From Archaeoglobi archaeon (GTDB taxonomy: Archaea; Halobacteriota; Archaeoglobi; Archaeoglobales; Archaeoglobaceae), in assembly GCA_029259455.1 (NCBI GenBank), contig JAPDIT010000012.1:1-14622 (forward strand): a DNA stretch of 14,622 bases. Direction: 5' to 3'. Position 1 is the stretch's first letter. Each line of letters begins with the position of its first letter. The notes below the pieces were generated by a model. It had not been told where the DNA came from. It saw nothing but the letters and a program-made list of their open reading frames with translations, and searched no databases. The position numbers and the translations under genes were made by a program. Shown piece by piece: positions 6,624-14,500 of the stretch.

Positions 6624-6640
6624 CAAAAATAAAAAATTTT
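6624..6640 (-). promoter_or_regulatory. T-rich gap between LeuRS and sensor: terminator or TATA
   Basis: On the minus strand the 38-nt gap contains TTTTTTATTTTT. Archaeal RNA polymerase can stop at such T-runs, which would end the LeuRS message. The same string is centred about 25 nt upstream of the sensor ATG at 6604-6606, where a TATA box for a leaderless transcript would sit. Sequence alone does not decide between the two, and both may be true. Confidence 0.4.
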
Positions 6641-6644
6641 TCGA

Positions 6645-9443
6645 TTAGGCAACGTAAATCGCAGGTTTGCCCGGAATAGCGTGCTTTCTCTTATCCTCAG
6701 GAACCTTCTGCGTGTCGAGAATAACTTTAAGGCCAGTTTCGTTTTCAATGAATTTCAGGTTCTCTCTGATCACCTCCCACTCATCGATTACTGCAAGCTT
6801 CTTTCTGTCCTTAAAGACTCTCTTCACGAAATTGGAGACTTCCTTACCAATCTTTCTGAGCTCTTCATCCTGCATCAGAATCTTCATCGCCTCACCCACA
6901 TCCTTGGTTTCAGCTACAACTTTCGCAGCCTTAACCTTCCACTCCTCTGCTGGGGCAATGTAAATCTCCCTCGCATCGCTCACGAACTTCTTGACTTCCT
7001 GAATGTCCTCCACGAGGTTTCTCAGGTACTCTTCAATCATCTCTGCCTCCTCGTCAACCTTGCTTTCGTCGTATTCTGGATATTTCTCAAGGCTGACATA
7101 ACTGTTATGCTTGAGATGCCATAACTCCTCGCAAATGTGCGGGGCGAAGGGGGCGAGCAGCCTAATCCAGTCGTCGAGGATGACGACGAGGTTTTCTCCA
7201 CCCCTCCTCAGATACCACCTCACATCGTTCATCAGCTCGAAGAAAGCTGCGTTGACAGCCCTTCTCGTCTGCAGGTTGTCCATCGCTTCTCTGACGTTCT
7301 TAATCGCTTTCTGCATCCTGCTGATGAGCCAGCGGTCGAGGGTTGTTAGCTCCTTTCCTTCTTTCAGGTAGTTCTCCTTGACAAGGTTGTAAAACCTTCT
7401 GAGGTGGTTGGCAAGTCCCTCGACCTCCCTGCTCCTCCAGTCCGCATCGCTGTCGTACTCTGCGGCATGCAGGATGTAGAGCCTTGTAACATCAGCACCG
7501 TACTGCTTCACCGCCCTTTTCATTGTTAAAAGCGGTCCCTTGCTCTTGCTCATCTTCCTGCCCTCAAGGCTCACGTATCCGTTTACGGCAATTCCCTTAG
7601 GCCATTTTTCAGGTGGGAAAATGGCGATATGATGAAAGAGGAAGAATAGGAGGTGGTTTGCCACCAAGTCCTTTCCGCTGCTTCGCAGGTCAACGGGATA
7701 CCAGTACTCGAACTCCTGCCTTATCTTCTCGATAATATCTGCGTCGAGCTTCGATGATTCAGCGACCTTCTCCAACTCACCCTTCCCAAGAAGGACGTAG
7801 TCCAGAAACTCCTGCGTCATGTTCTCAGCCTTCAGCGAACCAGCGTTGATGTACTTGGCGAGGATGTAGTACGCCATGTATATCGTCGAGTCTGAAAGGC
7901 TCTCGATGAGCCACTCCTTGTCCCATGGAATTCTTGTCCCCAGCCCCTTTCTTCTGGCGCATGCCTTGTCTTTCAGCCACTCAATCTTGTTCCTGAACTC
8001 CTCCTTGTAGTAGTCAGGGATTATCTGCATGTTTTCAAGATGTTTCAGCACCTTATCCTTCCACTCCCTGTTTGAGTAGTTCAAAAACCACTGATCCCTT
8101 ACAACTTTAACGACGCACTTCGTCCCGCACCTGCAGATTACCGGCTTCTCGCTGAACTCGTAAAAAGCATTCCCAAGCCCAAGTTTTATCAGATCCTCGT
8201 GAATTCTGTCTTTAGCCTCTGCAACCTTCATTCCCGCATAATCCATCGTGTTGTCCAGCATAATGCCAGTGTGGTACTCCTTCTTGTAGAGGGTCTTGGT
8301 TGCTTTCTCCAGCAGCTCCTCATCTTTCTGGCTTGTCACTCCAAGCTCCTTTATCAGCTTCTCAGCCGGCACTCCATCGACGTCAGTTTTAATCAGCACG
8401 ATTGGCTTTATGCTCTCAACAACGCTTTTATCAATCCCATACTTCACTAAGGTTGCATCATCTTTCTTTAGATCCTCAATTGCAGCAAGGTCGTAGGGAG
8501 CGTGTGCAGGCACGCTCATCACAACTCCCGTTGCGTTATCAGTATCGACAAACTCTGCCGGCAGAATCGGAACTTTTCTGTTGACGAGAGGCACGATGAC
8601 GTATTTTCCGAAGTAATCAGATGCGTCAACCTCCTCAAGCAGCTTGACATTTTTCTCGGTGTAGGTCAGCTTCTCGTACGCTTCCTTGCTTACAAACCAC
8701 TTCTCCCCATCAACCTCCGCGATGACGTAGGTTGTGGGTTTTAACCAGATATTCGTGACTCCAAATACAGTTTCAGGTCTGAGAGTGGCACACGGGAAGA
8801 TTATGTCTCCATCTTCAAGCTTGAATTTAATAACCGTGAATTCGACAATTGTCGCTTCTTCTCCAGCAAGAAGGTCGTGATCCTCCACGGGATTCCGGTC
8901 GTTGGGGCAGTACCTCACCGGATGCGTCCCCTTCACCACTAACCCCATCTCCTTGAGCTTCCAGTACTGCCACTCGATGAACTTCTGGTATTCTTCGTCA
9001 GTGGTCGTGAAAACCCTCCTCCAGTCTATTGAATAGCCAATGCTCTTCAAAGCCTGCAGTGCCTCTCTTGAAAAGTATTCCACAATTTTCTCAGGGGTTG
9101 TCAGCTGAAGTAGGTCTTCGAGAGGTACATCGTGATACTTCGTGTAAACCTCTATAGTTCTCTCGTCCCTCTTTGCTATAAGCTCTGCCAGCCCTATGAT
9201 GGGTGTGCCCGTAACGTGAAAGCCGAGGGGGAAAAGCACGTTGTAACCTTTCATTCGCATATATCTGGCGAACGCATCCCCAATCGTGAACGTTCTCGTA
9301 TGTCCGGCATGGAGATTTCCATTAAGGTAAGGATAAGGAATCGTGAGGAAAAACTTCTTCCTGCTGTCGGGATCAGACTCAAATATCCTGTCCTTCTCCC
9401 AGGCCTTTTGCCACTTTTCCTCAATTTCCCTGAAATCGCTCAT
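6645..9443 (-). CDS. leuS: Leucyl-tRNA synthetase, archaeal type
   Basis: Charges tRNA-Leu with leucine in the cytoplasm and clears mischarged products by editing. The 932-residue length fits archaeal/eukaryotic LeuRS. The class Ia catalytic core is intact: PYPYLNGNLHAGH (HIGH motif, His45-His48) and KMSKS at 630-634. Between them lies the CP1 editing domain, with the threonine-rich motif ATLRPETVFGVTNIWL and the region GVVMSVPAHAPYD holding the conserved Asp. Cys-rich spots (YCPN; CRCGTKC) may bind zinc. The C-terminal anticodon-binding and extension domains run to the end. The start at 9443 is supported by the DFREIEEKWQKAWE opening typical of the family and by a TATA-like AATTTTTAATC about 25 nt upstream. 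It is the first gene in the minus-strand run; the sensor follows after 38 nt. Housekeeping gene, nothing missing. Confidence 0.97.
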   Translation of the reverse strand: MSDFREIEEKWQKAWEKDRIFESDPDSRKKFFLTIPYPYLNGNLHAGHTRTFTIGDAFARYMRMKGYNVLFPLGFHVTGTPIIGLAELIAKRDERTIEVYTKYHDVPLEDLLQLTTPEKIVEYFSREALQALKSIGYSIDWRRVFTTTDEEYQKFIEWQYWKLKEMGLVVKGTHPVRYCPNDRNPVEDHDLLAGEEATIVEFTVIKFKLEDGDIIFPCATLRPETVFGVTNIWLKPTTYVIAEVDGEKWFVSKEAYEKLTYTEKNVKLLEEVDASDYFGKYVIVPLVNRKVPILPAEFVDTDNATGVVMSVPAHAPYDLAAIEDLKKDDATLVKYGIDKSVVESIKPIVLIKTDVDGVPAEKLIKELGVTSQKDEELLEKATKTLYKKEYHTGIMLDNTMDYAGMKVAEAKDRIHEDLIKLGLGNAFYEFSEKPVICRCGTKCVVKVVRDQWFLNYSNREWKDKVLKHLENMQIIPDYYKEEFRNKIEWLKDKACARRKGLGTRIPWDKEWLIESLSDSTIYMAYYILAKYINAGSLKAENMTQEFLDYVLLGKGELEKVAESSKLDADIIEKIRQEFEYWYPVDLRSSGKDLVANHLLFFLFHHIAIFPPEKWPKGIAVNGYVSLEGRKMSKSKGPLLTMKRAVKQYGADVTRLYILHAAEYDSDADWRSREVEGLANHLRRFYNLVKENYLKEGKELTTLDRWLISRMQKAIKNVREAMDNLQTRRAVNAAFFELMNDVRWYLRRGGENLVVILDDWIRLLAPFAPHICEELWHLKHNSYVSLEKYPEYDESKVDEEAEMIEEYLRNLVEDIQEVKKFVSDAREIYIAPAEEWKVKAAKVVAETKDVGEAMKILMQDEELRKIGKEVSNFVKRVFKDRKKLAVIDEWEVIRENLKFIENETGLKVILDTQKVPEDKRKHAIPGKPAIYVA

Positions 9444-9463
9444 GGGAAGTGGCTAATAAATGG

Positions 9464-9477
9464 GATTAAAAATTTTG
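9464..9477 (-). promoter_or_regulatory. Probable TATA box of leuS
   Basis: The minus strand reads CCAAAATTTTTAATC, with the TTTTTAAT core centred about 25 nt before the leuS ATG (9441-9443). This would make a leaderless or nearly leaderless message. The gap to the upstream gene is 61 nt, so leuS probably has its own promoter. Assignment by position and composition only. Confidence 0.4.
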
Positions 9478-9504
9478 GTGTTTAGTGGTCTTGAGAATTA
9501 ACAG

Positions 9505-9993
9505 TCAATCCAGTCTGTAACCGAGCTTCTCGCAGAGCTCCCTTCTCTGCCTTTTCTCCTCTTCGTTTTCAATCCTTGTGACTGCATTTCCGTCAACAGC
9601 TCCCAGAACTGCCCTCCCCAGATCCGTCTCAGCCACGATAATCTCTATAGGGTTTGCTGACGCAACAAAAACGTTGCATACTGCAGGATGCAGCTTGATG
9701 GTATTCAGGATGTTTATCGGGAAAGCATTTGATGTTACAACGACAAAAACGTGGCTCGCAGCAATCCTCAGCGCGTTCTCAGCAGCAATCTTTTTAAGCT
9801 CCTCATCGTTGCCAGTAACCCTCACGAGCTTCGGTGCTGCCTCGTTCATCGCCACGGCAGCCTTTATTTCTGGTACTGCTGTAAGCAGAGCCCTGTAAAG
9901 GTCGTCCACGGTAAAAACTGAGAAGTTCGCTTGGCCAACTACAACCTGATATTTCAGATCGGGGTTCAGAATTTCGACCTTTTCCAGCTTCAT
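9505..9993 (-). CDS. Adenosine-specific kinase family protein (PF04008)
   Basis: A 162-residue protein of the family named adenosine-specific kinase, small proteins common in archaea and thermophilic bacteria. The whole protein is one domain of alternating strands and helices. Recognisable family segments are VVVGQANFSVFTVDDLYRAL (18-37), GIKFA-like position replaced here by AVAMNEAAPKLVRVTGND (46-63), HVFVVVTSNAFPINILN (79-95), the central VCNVFVASANPIEIIVAET (104-122) and the closing GRAVLGAVDGN (125-135). Length is normal for the family. It has no classical P-loop. A clear TATA box lies 22-27 nt before the ATG, so the gene is transcribed by itself, divergently from RIO2 and towards leuS. 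The family name rests on limited biochemical and structural work, so the exact reaction should be treated as tentative. Confidence 0.85.
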   Translation of the reverse strand: MKLEKVEILNPDLKYQVVVGQANFSVFTVDDLYRALLTAVPEIKAAVAMNEAAPKLVRVTGNDEELKKIAAENALRIAASHVFVVVTSNAFPINILNTIKLHPAVCNVFVASANPIEIIVAETDLGRAVLGAVDGNAVTRIENEEEKRQRRELCEKLGYRLD

Positions 9994-10014
9994 GGTTGAA
10001 GTTACTCATCTGGA

Positions 10015-10020
10015 TTTATA
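10015..10020 (-). promoter_or_regulatory. TATA box of the PF04008 gene
   Basis: The minus strand reads GGTATAAATCC; TATAAA lies 22-27 nt upstream of the ATG at 9991-9993. The spacing predicts a leaderless transcript. It is one of the clearest archaeal TATA boxes in the window. Confidence 0.65.
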
Positions 10021-10116
10021 CCTTCCTCCTCAACCCCCTTGGAAGGCAAATACCACACCCTCTATATCCGTTTTGATTATGGGAAACGTCAAATAGCAGA
10101 GTGCCGAAATAATGCC

Positions 10117-10965
10117 GTGAACCTTGCGGAGCTTTACAAGAAAATGGGAAAGCACTCGTGGAGAATTCTTGATGCAATCTTCAAGAATCTGTGGGATTAT
10201 GAATACGTCCCAATTCAAATTATCTCCTCACAGGCTAAGATCGGAGAGGAGAAGGCGAGAAACATTCTCAGATATTTGTCCGATTTGAGAGCGGTTCAGA
10301 ACAGGCAGAAGGACTATGAGGGTTCAACTTTCACGTTTCTCGGACTGAGCCTCTACTCTCTCCACCGTCTGGTTAGAAGTGGAAAGGTCAACGCGATCGG
10401 AAAGCTGATGGGGGAAGGGAAGGAGAGTGCAGTTTTCAACTGCTACTCAGAGAAGTACGGGGAGTGCGTGGTGAAATTTCACAAGGTCGGACATACGAGC
10501 TTCAAGAAGGTCAAGGAGAAGAGGGATTACGGAGACCTTCACTTCTCCGTTCTTGCGATCAGATCAGCGAGAAATGAGTTTAAGGCTTTGCAGAGGCTTC
10601 AGGGACTTGCTGTGCCTAAAGCGTACGCTTGGGAGGGTAATGCGGTTCTGATGGAGCTCATAGATGCCAAGGAGCTTTACAAGGTTAAGGTGGAGAATCC
10701 TGAAGATGTCCTTGAGATGATTCTTGAGGAGGTTGCCAAATTTTACCGCAGGGGAATTGTTCACGGTGACCTCAGCCAGTACAACGTTCTCGTCAGTGAA
10801 GAGGGGACCTGGATAATCGACTTTCCGCAAAGCGTGGAGGTTGGAGAGGAGGGGTGGAAGGAAATTCTTGAGAGGGACGTAGCGAACATAATTACCTACT
10901 TCAACAGAGCCTACCGCATAGAAAAGGATATTAATTCTGCAGTCGATAGAATTCTGGAAGGATGA
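10117..10965 (+). CDS. rio2: RIO2 atypical protein kinase/ATPase (ribosome maturation)
   Basis: An atypical serine kinase/ATPase acting in late maturation of the small ribosomal subunit. Residues 1-80 form the RIO2-specific winged helix (LAELYKKMGKHSWRILDAIF), and the kinase domain follows: GEGKESAVFNC (99-109) as the ATP loop, Lys120 in VVKFHKVG, the flexible loop with Ser128 (HTSFKKVK), catalytic HGDLSQYN (Asp218, Asn223) and metal-binding IIDFPQ (Asp235). These numbers agree with those I recall for the Archaeoglobus RIO2 of known structure, which also has 282 residues. GTG at 10117 is therefore chosen; the frame is open further upstream but the only earlier starts are poor and would add residues not found in the family. 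A weak TATA-like CTATAT lies at 10062-10067. Its stop overlaps the DUF460 ATG by 4 nt (ATGA), indicating coupled translation. Confidence 0.95.
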   Translation: MNLAELYKKMGKHSWRILDAIFKNLWDYEYVPIQIISSQAKIGEEKARNILRYLSDLRAVQNRQKDYEGSTFTFLGLSLYSLHRLVRSGKVNAIGKLMGEGKESAVFNCYSEKYGECVVKFHKVGHTSFKKVKEKRDYGDLHFSVLAIRSARNEFKALQRLQGLAVPKAYAWEGNAVLMELIDAKELYKVKVENPEDVLEMILEEVAKFYRRGIVHGDLSQYNVLVSEEGTWIIDFPQSVEVGEEGWKEILERDVANIITYFNRAYRIEKDINSAVDRILEG

Positions 10966-12848
10966 GTGTGGTGTTTGGAGTCGATATAGTAAGTGGTTCC
11001 GTCCACGGGAAGATTAAGCCAAAATATGCGGTCGTCGTTCTTGAAAACGGGAAAGAATTTGAGAAGATTGTTTCGAGGAGCAAGCTCTTCAGGATGATTA
11101 AAAGGGAGAAGCCGGACATAATAGCAGTTGATAACATTTACGAGGTCTTTAAAGATAAAAAAGACCTGATATTCTTCCTCAAAAACGCCCCGTCCAAAAC
11201 CAGGCTCGTTCAGGTGACGGACAGGGAGAACTCCCTTCCCAGCCTCTCAAAGAGGTTTGGACTGAAAATAAACATCAGAAATCCGGTGGATGAGGCGAGA
11301 GCGTGTGCATACCTTGCGAGTTTTGGGATGGGGAGCGAAATTTCGGTCTTTACCGACAAAACGAGGATAACTGTTTCGAGAAACAGAAGCCTTGGAAAGG
11401 GTGGCTGGAGGCAGAAGAAGTATGGGAGAAGAGTACACAATGCCGTAAGGGAAGTTTATAGAGAGATCCGGGACAGGATTGCCGAGGCTGGATTTGAATT
11501 CGTAGAGGAGGTGAAGAAGGGATACGGCGGGATTTCGAGAGGAGTTATGATTGTCAACGCCCGTAGAGATAAGGTGCCCATCAACTCATTCAAAACAAGA
11601 GATGTCCAAGTTGTTGTTGAAGCCATTGAGAAGGAAAAGATAGAGTTCATACCGCTCAGAAAGACTCTCAGGTACCTCATAGTTGGGATCGATCCAGGTT
11701 CAACTACTGCAGTAGCGGCTTTAGACCTGAGAGGAGAACTCGTGGATATCAAAAGCAAAAAGGGCTGGAGTCCGGGAGAGGTCGTGGAGTTCATATCCTC
11801 CCTCGGAAAGCCGGTTGTAATTTCTACTGACAAAAGCTCCCCACCCGAATTCGTTTCGAAGATAAGGGCCTCATTCAACGCTGTTCTTTACACCCCAAAA
11901 GAGGACATGAGTGTGGAAAAGAAGAGAGTTCTGACGTCAAAGTATGCAACCTCCAACGACCACGAGAGGGATGCTCTGGCTGCAGCAATCGATGCATTCA
12001 ACAGCTACAAGAACAAGCTGATAAACGTCGAGAAACGCCTTCCTGCAGGAATAGACTCTGACAGGATAAAGGCCGAGATTATCAGGGGAACACCTCTGAA
12101 AGAGATACTGTCCGTAACCAAGGAGGAAAGCAAGACCGAGAAGCTTCACACGGACACGGTAAGCAGAGATGAGGTAATCAGGAGAGATAAAGTTATAGAG
12201 AGGTTGAAGGAGGAGAACAGAATTCTTTCGAGGAAGATTAAGGAGCTTAAGGATGAAATAGAAAGTCTGCGGGCAAGAATTGCCTCGATTTCGAGAGAAG
12301 AGCATGAGAAGATAAGAAAGGACACATATGTGCAAAATCTTGAAAGAGAGATTCTTTACCTCAAGAAGAGATTGAAGGAGAAGGATGAAGAGATTGAGAA
12401 GCTAAAGGAGAGAATTGCGGTGCTGAGAAAAATGAAAATGCTTGAGTTTCAGGGATGGAAAGAGGCGAAAGTTCTCAGAAAGTTTACCAGGGAGGAGATT
12501 GAGAGGGCTGAGAGGGAAATGGGTATTTCAGAGGGTGATATTGTCATAATCATGGATTCGAGCGGTGGAAGCGCCTCTCTGGCCGAGGTGCTCTGCAAGA
12601 AGGGGGTCAAGGCAATAATATGCAGCAGTGAAATGTCTCACCTTGCTGCTGAGACCTTCGAGAAGTACAACATTCCGAGAATCTCTTTCGATGAGGTTGA
12701 GTTTATGATAGGCAATGACGTTGCTGTTGTCAACGCCGAAAAGTTCGAGAAAGTCTACGCCGAGAAGCTTGAGGAGACAAAAAGAAGAAAGATCGACCAG
12801 CTTGAGAAGCTTGTTGAGGACTACAGAAAGAGAAGGGTGATTAAATGA
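10962..12848 (+). CDS. DUF460 protein: two RNase H-like halves plus coiled coil
   Basis: A 628-residue protein of the archaeal family DUF460 (COG2433), whose cellular role is not established. Residues about 238-345 look like a RuvC/YqgF-type RNase H fold: LIVGIDPGSTTAVAALD with Asp244, a strand ending in Asp290, and NDHERDALAAAIDA with Asp333 and Asp337. Residues about 1-120 show the same order in weaker form: VFGVDIVSG (Asp8), IIAVDN (Asp57) and NPVDEARACAYLA (Asp110, Glu111), suggesting a duplicated fold. A basic stretch follows at 139-165. Residues about 405-490 are a long charged coiled coil, then a C-terminal lobe (about 520-600, IVIIMDSSGGSASLAEVL) of unknown type. It overlaps RIO2 upstream and the TIM-barrel gene downstream by 4 nt each. 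A nucleic-acid role, perhaps in rRNA or DNA processing, is inferred. Confidence 0.88.
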   Translation: MSVVFGVDIVSGSVHGKIKPKYAVVVLENGKEFEKIVSRSKLFRMIKREKPDIIAVDNIYEVFKDKKDLIFFLKNAPSKTRLVQVTDRENSLPSLSKRFGLKINIRNPVDEARACAYLASFGMGSEISVFTDKTRITVSRNRSLGKGGWRQKKYGRRVHNAVREVYREIRDRIAEAGFEFVEEVKKGYGGISRGVMIVNARRDKVPINSFKTRDVQVVVEAIEKEKIEFIPLRKTLRYLIVGIDPGSTTAVAALDLRGELVDIKSKKGWSPGEVVEFISSLGKPVVISTDKSSPPEFVSKIRASFNAVLYTPKEDMSVEKKRVLTSKYATSNDHERDALAAAIDAFNSYKNKLINVEKRLPAGIDSDRIKAEIIRGTPLKEILSVTKEESKTEKLHTDTVSRDEVIRRDKVIERLKEENRILSRKIKELKDEIESLRARIASISREEHEKIRKDTYVQNLEREILYLKKRLKEKDEEIEKLKERIAVLRKMKMLEFQGWKEAKVLRKFTREEIERAEREMGISEGDIVIIMDSSGGSASLAEVLCKKGVKAIICSSEMSHLAAETFEKYNIPRISFDEVEFMIGNDVAVVNAEKFEKVYAEKLEETKRRKIDQLEKLVEDYRKRRVIK

Positions 12849-13633
12849 GACTTCTTTTCTCTTCAATGTTTCTCTACGAATACTCGACAAATATCATTGC
12901 CAAAGCTGTTAGGCTTGCTGAATATGACGGTGTAGAGTTCTGGCCGGAAACCCCCTACTTCTGGGTTGACAGGGCTATAGATAAGCTTGAATGCTTTAAA
13001 GACTTTGAAAACGCCATCCATGCTCCTGTTCTGGATTTGAATCCCGTTTCAGTAAATCAGGATCTGTGCGACCTCACCTTAAAGGAAACTCTGTACTCCA
13101 TTGCACTTGCAGCTAAAATCGGAGCTCAGCCCGTGACGGTGCATGCTGGTAAAAGGAGTGCAGCGAGAGAACCTGTGTGGGCGGATTACCTCTCACTGAA
13201 TCGCTATCTGAGGATATCAAGCAGATTTGCGAAAATCAAAAGGGTTACGCTGGGGCTTGAGAACTCAGAAAACAGAATAAACAACCTCTGCAAGACTGCT
13301 GAGGAAATCAAGGAGTTTGTAGGGGCTCATGACATAATGTTCACCTTCGATATCAAGCACGCAATGCTTAACGGTGGGGTTGAGGAGTTTTTCGAGCTTT
13401 TCAGTAAAATATGCAACGTTCACGTGAGCTACTACGATGAGAAGGGGAGGCACATTCAGCCGAGTAAAGGGAAAGTTGTTGGAGATGTGCTGAAAGAGTT
13501 TTCTGAGCTTGGGTATGACGGTCCTATAACCGTTGAACTCGATGACCTTGGCATTGGCAACATGGATTTTGCCAAGAAGGTTGAAATCCTGAGAAAGGAA
13601 GGCAGATTTGTCGAGAAGTTCTTCAAGCGGTAA
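12845..13633 (+). CDS. Xylose-isomerase-like TIM-barrel protein (AP_endonuc_2 family)
   Basis: A 262-residue single-domain TIM barrel of the group that holds endonuclease IV, xylose isomerase and sugar-phosphate epimerases (PF01261). Successive strands end in likely active-site residues: GVEFWPE (Glu31), AIHAP (His59), PVTVHAG (His100), LGLEN (Glu139), FTFDIKHA (Asp169, His172), NVHVSYYD (His193), the RHIQP segment (His203) and ITVELDD (Glu231). The Glu139/Asp169-His172/His203/Glu231 set fits a divalent-metal site. The sequence does not tell an isomerase from an AP endonuclease; it is shorter than typical endonuclease IV (about 280 residues) and I do not see that family's full set of zinc ligands. 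The ATG overlaps the DUF460 stop by 4 nt, making it the last gene of the RIO2 operon. Family confident, substrate unknown. Confidence 0.85.
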   Translation: MRLLFSSMFLYEYSTNIIAKAVRLAEYDGVEFWPETPYFWVDRAIDKLECFKDFENAIHAPVLDLNPVSVNQDLCDLTLKETLYSIALAAKIGAQPVTVHAGKRSAAREPVWADYLSLNRYLRISSRFAKIKRVTLGLENSENRINNLCKTAEEIKEFVGAHDIMFTFDIKHAMLNGGVEEFFELFSKICNVHVSYYDEKGRHIQPSKGKVVGDVLKEFSELGYDGPITVELDDLGIGNMDFAKKVEILRKEGRFVEKFFKR

Positions 13634-13635
13634 AG

Positions 13636-13645
13636 GTTTATATCC
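13636..13645 (+). promoter_or_regulatory. TATA box of the crotonase-family gene
   Basis: GTTTATATCC, preceded by purine-rich TAAAG that may serve as BRE, is centred about 23-24 nt before the ATG at 13664. This predicts a leaderless message and separates the gene from the RIO2-DUF460-TIM operon, whose last stop codon ends at 13633. Confidence 0.6.
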
Positions 13646-13663
13646 TTCTTGCCTATTCTGTCT

Positions 13664-14392
13664 ATGAGCAAGGTAAAGCTGGAAATCGGAGAAATAGCCA
13701 GAATCAGGCTCAACAGACCCGAAAAGAAGAACGCTCTCGACCTTGAACTTCTTACGGAGCTTAGAGATGCTATAAAGGAGGTGGCAGATTCAGGGGCGAA
13801 GGTTACGGTTCTCAGTGGAGAGGGAGATACTTTTTGTGCCGGTCTCGACAGAAATCTGCTCTTTACCCTTACTCAAGAAGGTATCGAAAATCTTGCCGAA
13901 GCAATTGACTTTGTTCAGGATTTGATTTACAGCATCAGAACGCTCAAAATGCCGGTTATAGCTGCAGTGCAGAGATACGCTATTGGAGGGGGTTTGCAGC
14001 TTGCTCTAGCTGCAGACATACGCATAGCCACCCCGGGAACTGTTTTCAGTGTGAGAGAGCCGGATTACGGAATAATTCCCGACATGGGAGCTTTGTCGCT
14101 CCTTCCGAGGCTGGTTGGAGATGGAGTGGCAAGAGAGATGGTTTTCATGAGGAAAGACATGACGGCTGAGGAGGGGAAGACTCTCGGCCTCGTGAACGAA
14201 ATCTACGAGGATCTCGAAAAAGGAATTGAAGAGTACACGCAGAAGATTCTTTCAGTACCTCCACACGTGTTTACACTTGCCAAGGAAGTTCTGGAAAAAA
14301 GCTGGACTGAGAGTTTCGCGGAAAATCTGAAATCGGCAAAGGATGCTCAGATAAAGTGCGTTGAGCAGACCCTAAAGCTTTTCCGGAAATAA
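13664..14392 (+). CDS. Enoyl-CoA hydratase/isomerase (crotonase) family protein
   Basis: A 242-residue crotonase-fold enzyme acting on acyl-CoA, probably in fatty-acid or related acyl-CoA breakdown, at which Archaeoglobus is rich. The fold markers are present: RLNRPEKKNALD (15-26), the first oxyanion-hole segment FCAGLD (57-62), and the second, YAIGGGLQLALAADIRIAT (105-123). Of the two catalytic Glu of classical hydratases, the first is Gln112 here and the second is kept as Glu132 (SVREPDYG). Asp140 lies eight residues later, at the position of a catalytic Asp in dienoyl-CoA isomerases. It is thus more likely an isomerase or another acyl-CoA enzyme than a plain hydratase. The start at 13664 is preferred over a TTG five codons upstream because the TATA box then gives a leaderless message. 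The C-terminal helix region is normal, so the enzyme seems complete. Confidence 0.88.
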   Translation: MSKVKLEIGEIARIRLNRPEKKNALDLELLTELRDAIKEVADSGAKVTVLSGEGDTFCAGLDRNLLFTLTQEGIENLAEAIDFVQDLIYSIRTLKMPVIAAVQRYAIGGGLQLALAADIRIATPGTVFSVREPDYGIIPDMGALSLLPRLVGDGVAREMVFMRKDMTAEEGKTLGLVNEIYEDLEKGIEEYTQKILSVPPHVFTLAKEVLEKSWTESFAENLKSAKDAQIKCVEQTLKLFRK

Positions 14393-14441
14393 TTAACTTG
14401 GAATTTAAACATGTTTTTGGCTGTGCCTGTTCAGGGGGTTC

Positions 14442-14470
14442 AATTTTATTTACTTTCTCTTATTTTTTAT
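14442..14470 (+). terminator. T-rich terminator after the crotonase gene
   Basis: About 50 nt after the stop codon the plus strand turns pyrimidine-rich with repeated T-runs (ATTTTATTTACTTTCTCTT followed by ATTTTTTAT). Archaeal RNA polymerase ends at such runs without a hairpin. The stretch may also mark the border of the neighbouring transposon. Confidence 0.45.
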
Positions 14471-14500
14471 AAAAATTATCAAATAAGCATGAAATTATGG

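Noticed and set aside
10039..10116. N-terminal extension of RIO2 beginning with a TTG codon
   Set aside because: The added residues do not resemble RIO2, the start codon is weak, and the 282-residue form fits the family length and numbering.
13649..13663. TTG start five codons before the crotonase ATG
   Set aside because: It lies too near the TATA box (within about 10 nt) to be included in the transcript.
14393..14500. Possible small RNA or short gene between the crotonase gene and the right transposase
   Set aside because: The region is AT-rich with T-runs and stop codons; only a terminator and probable transposon end are supportable.
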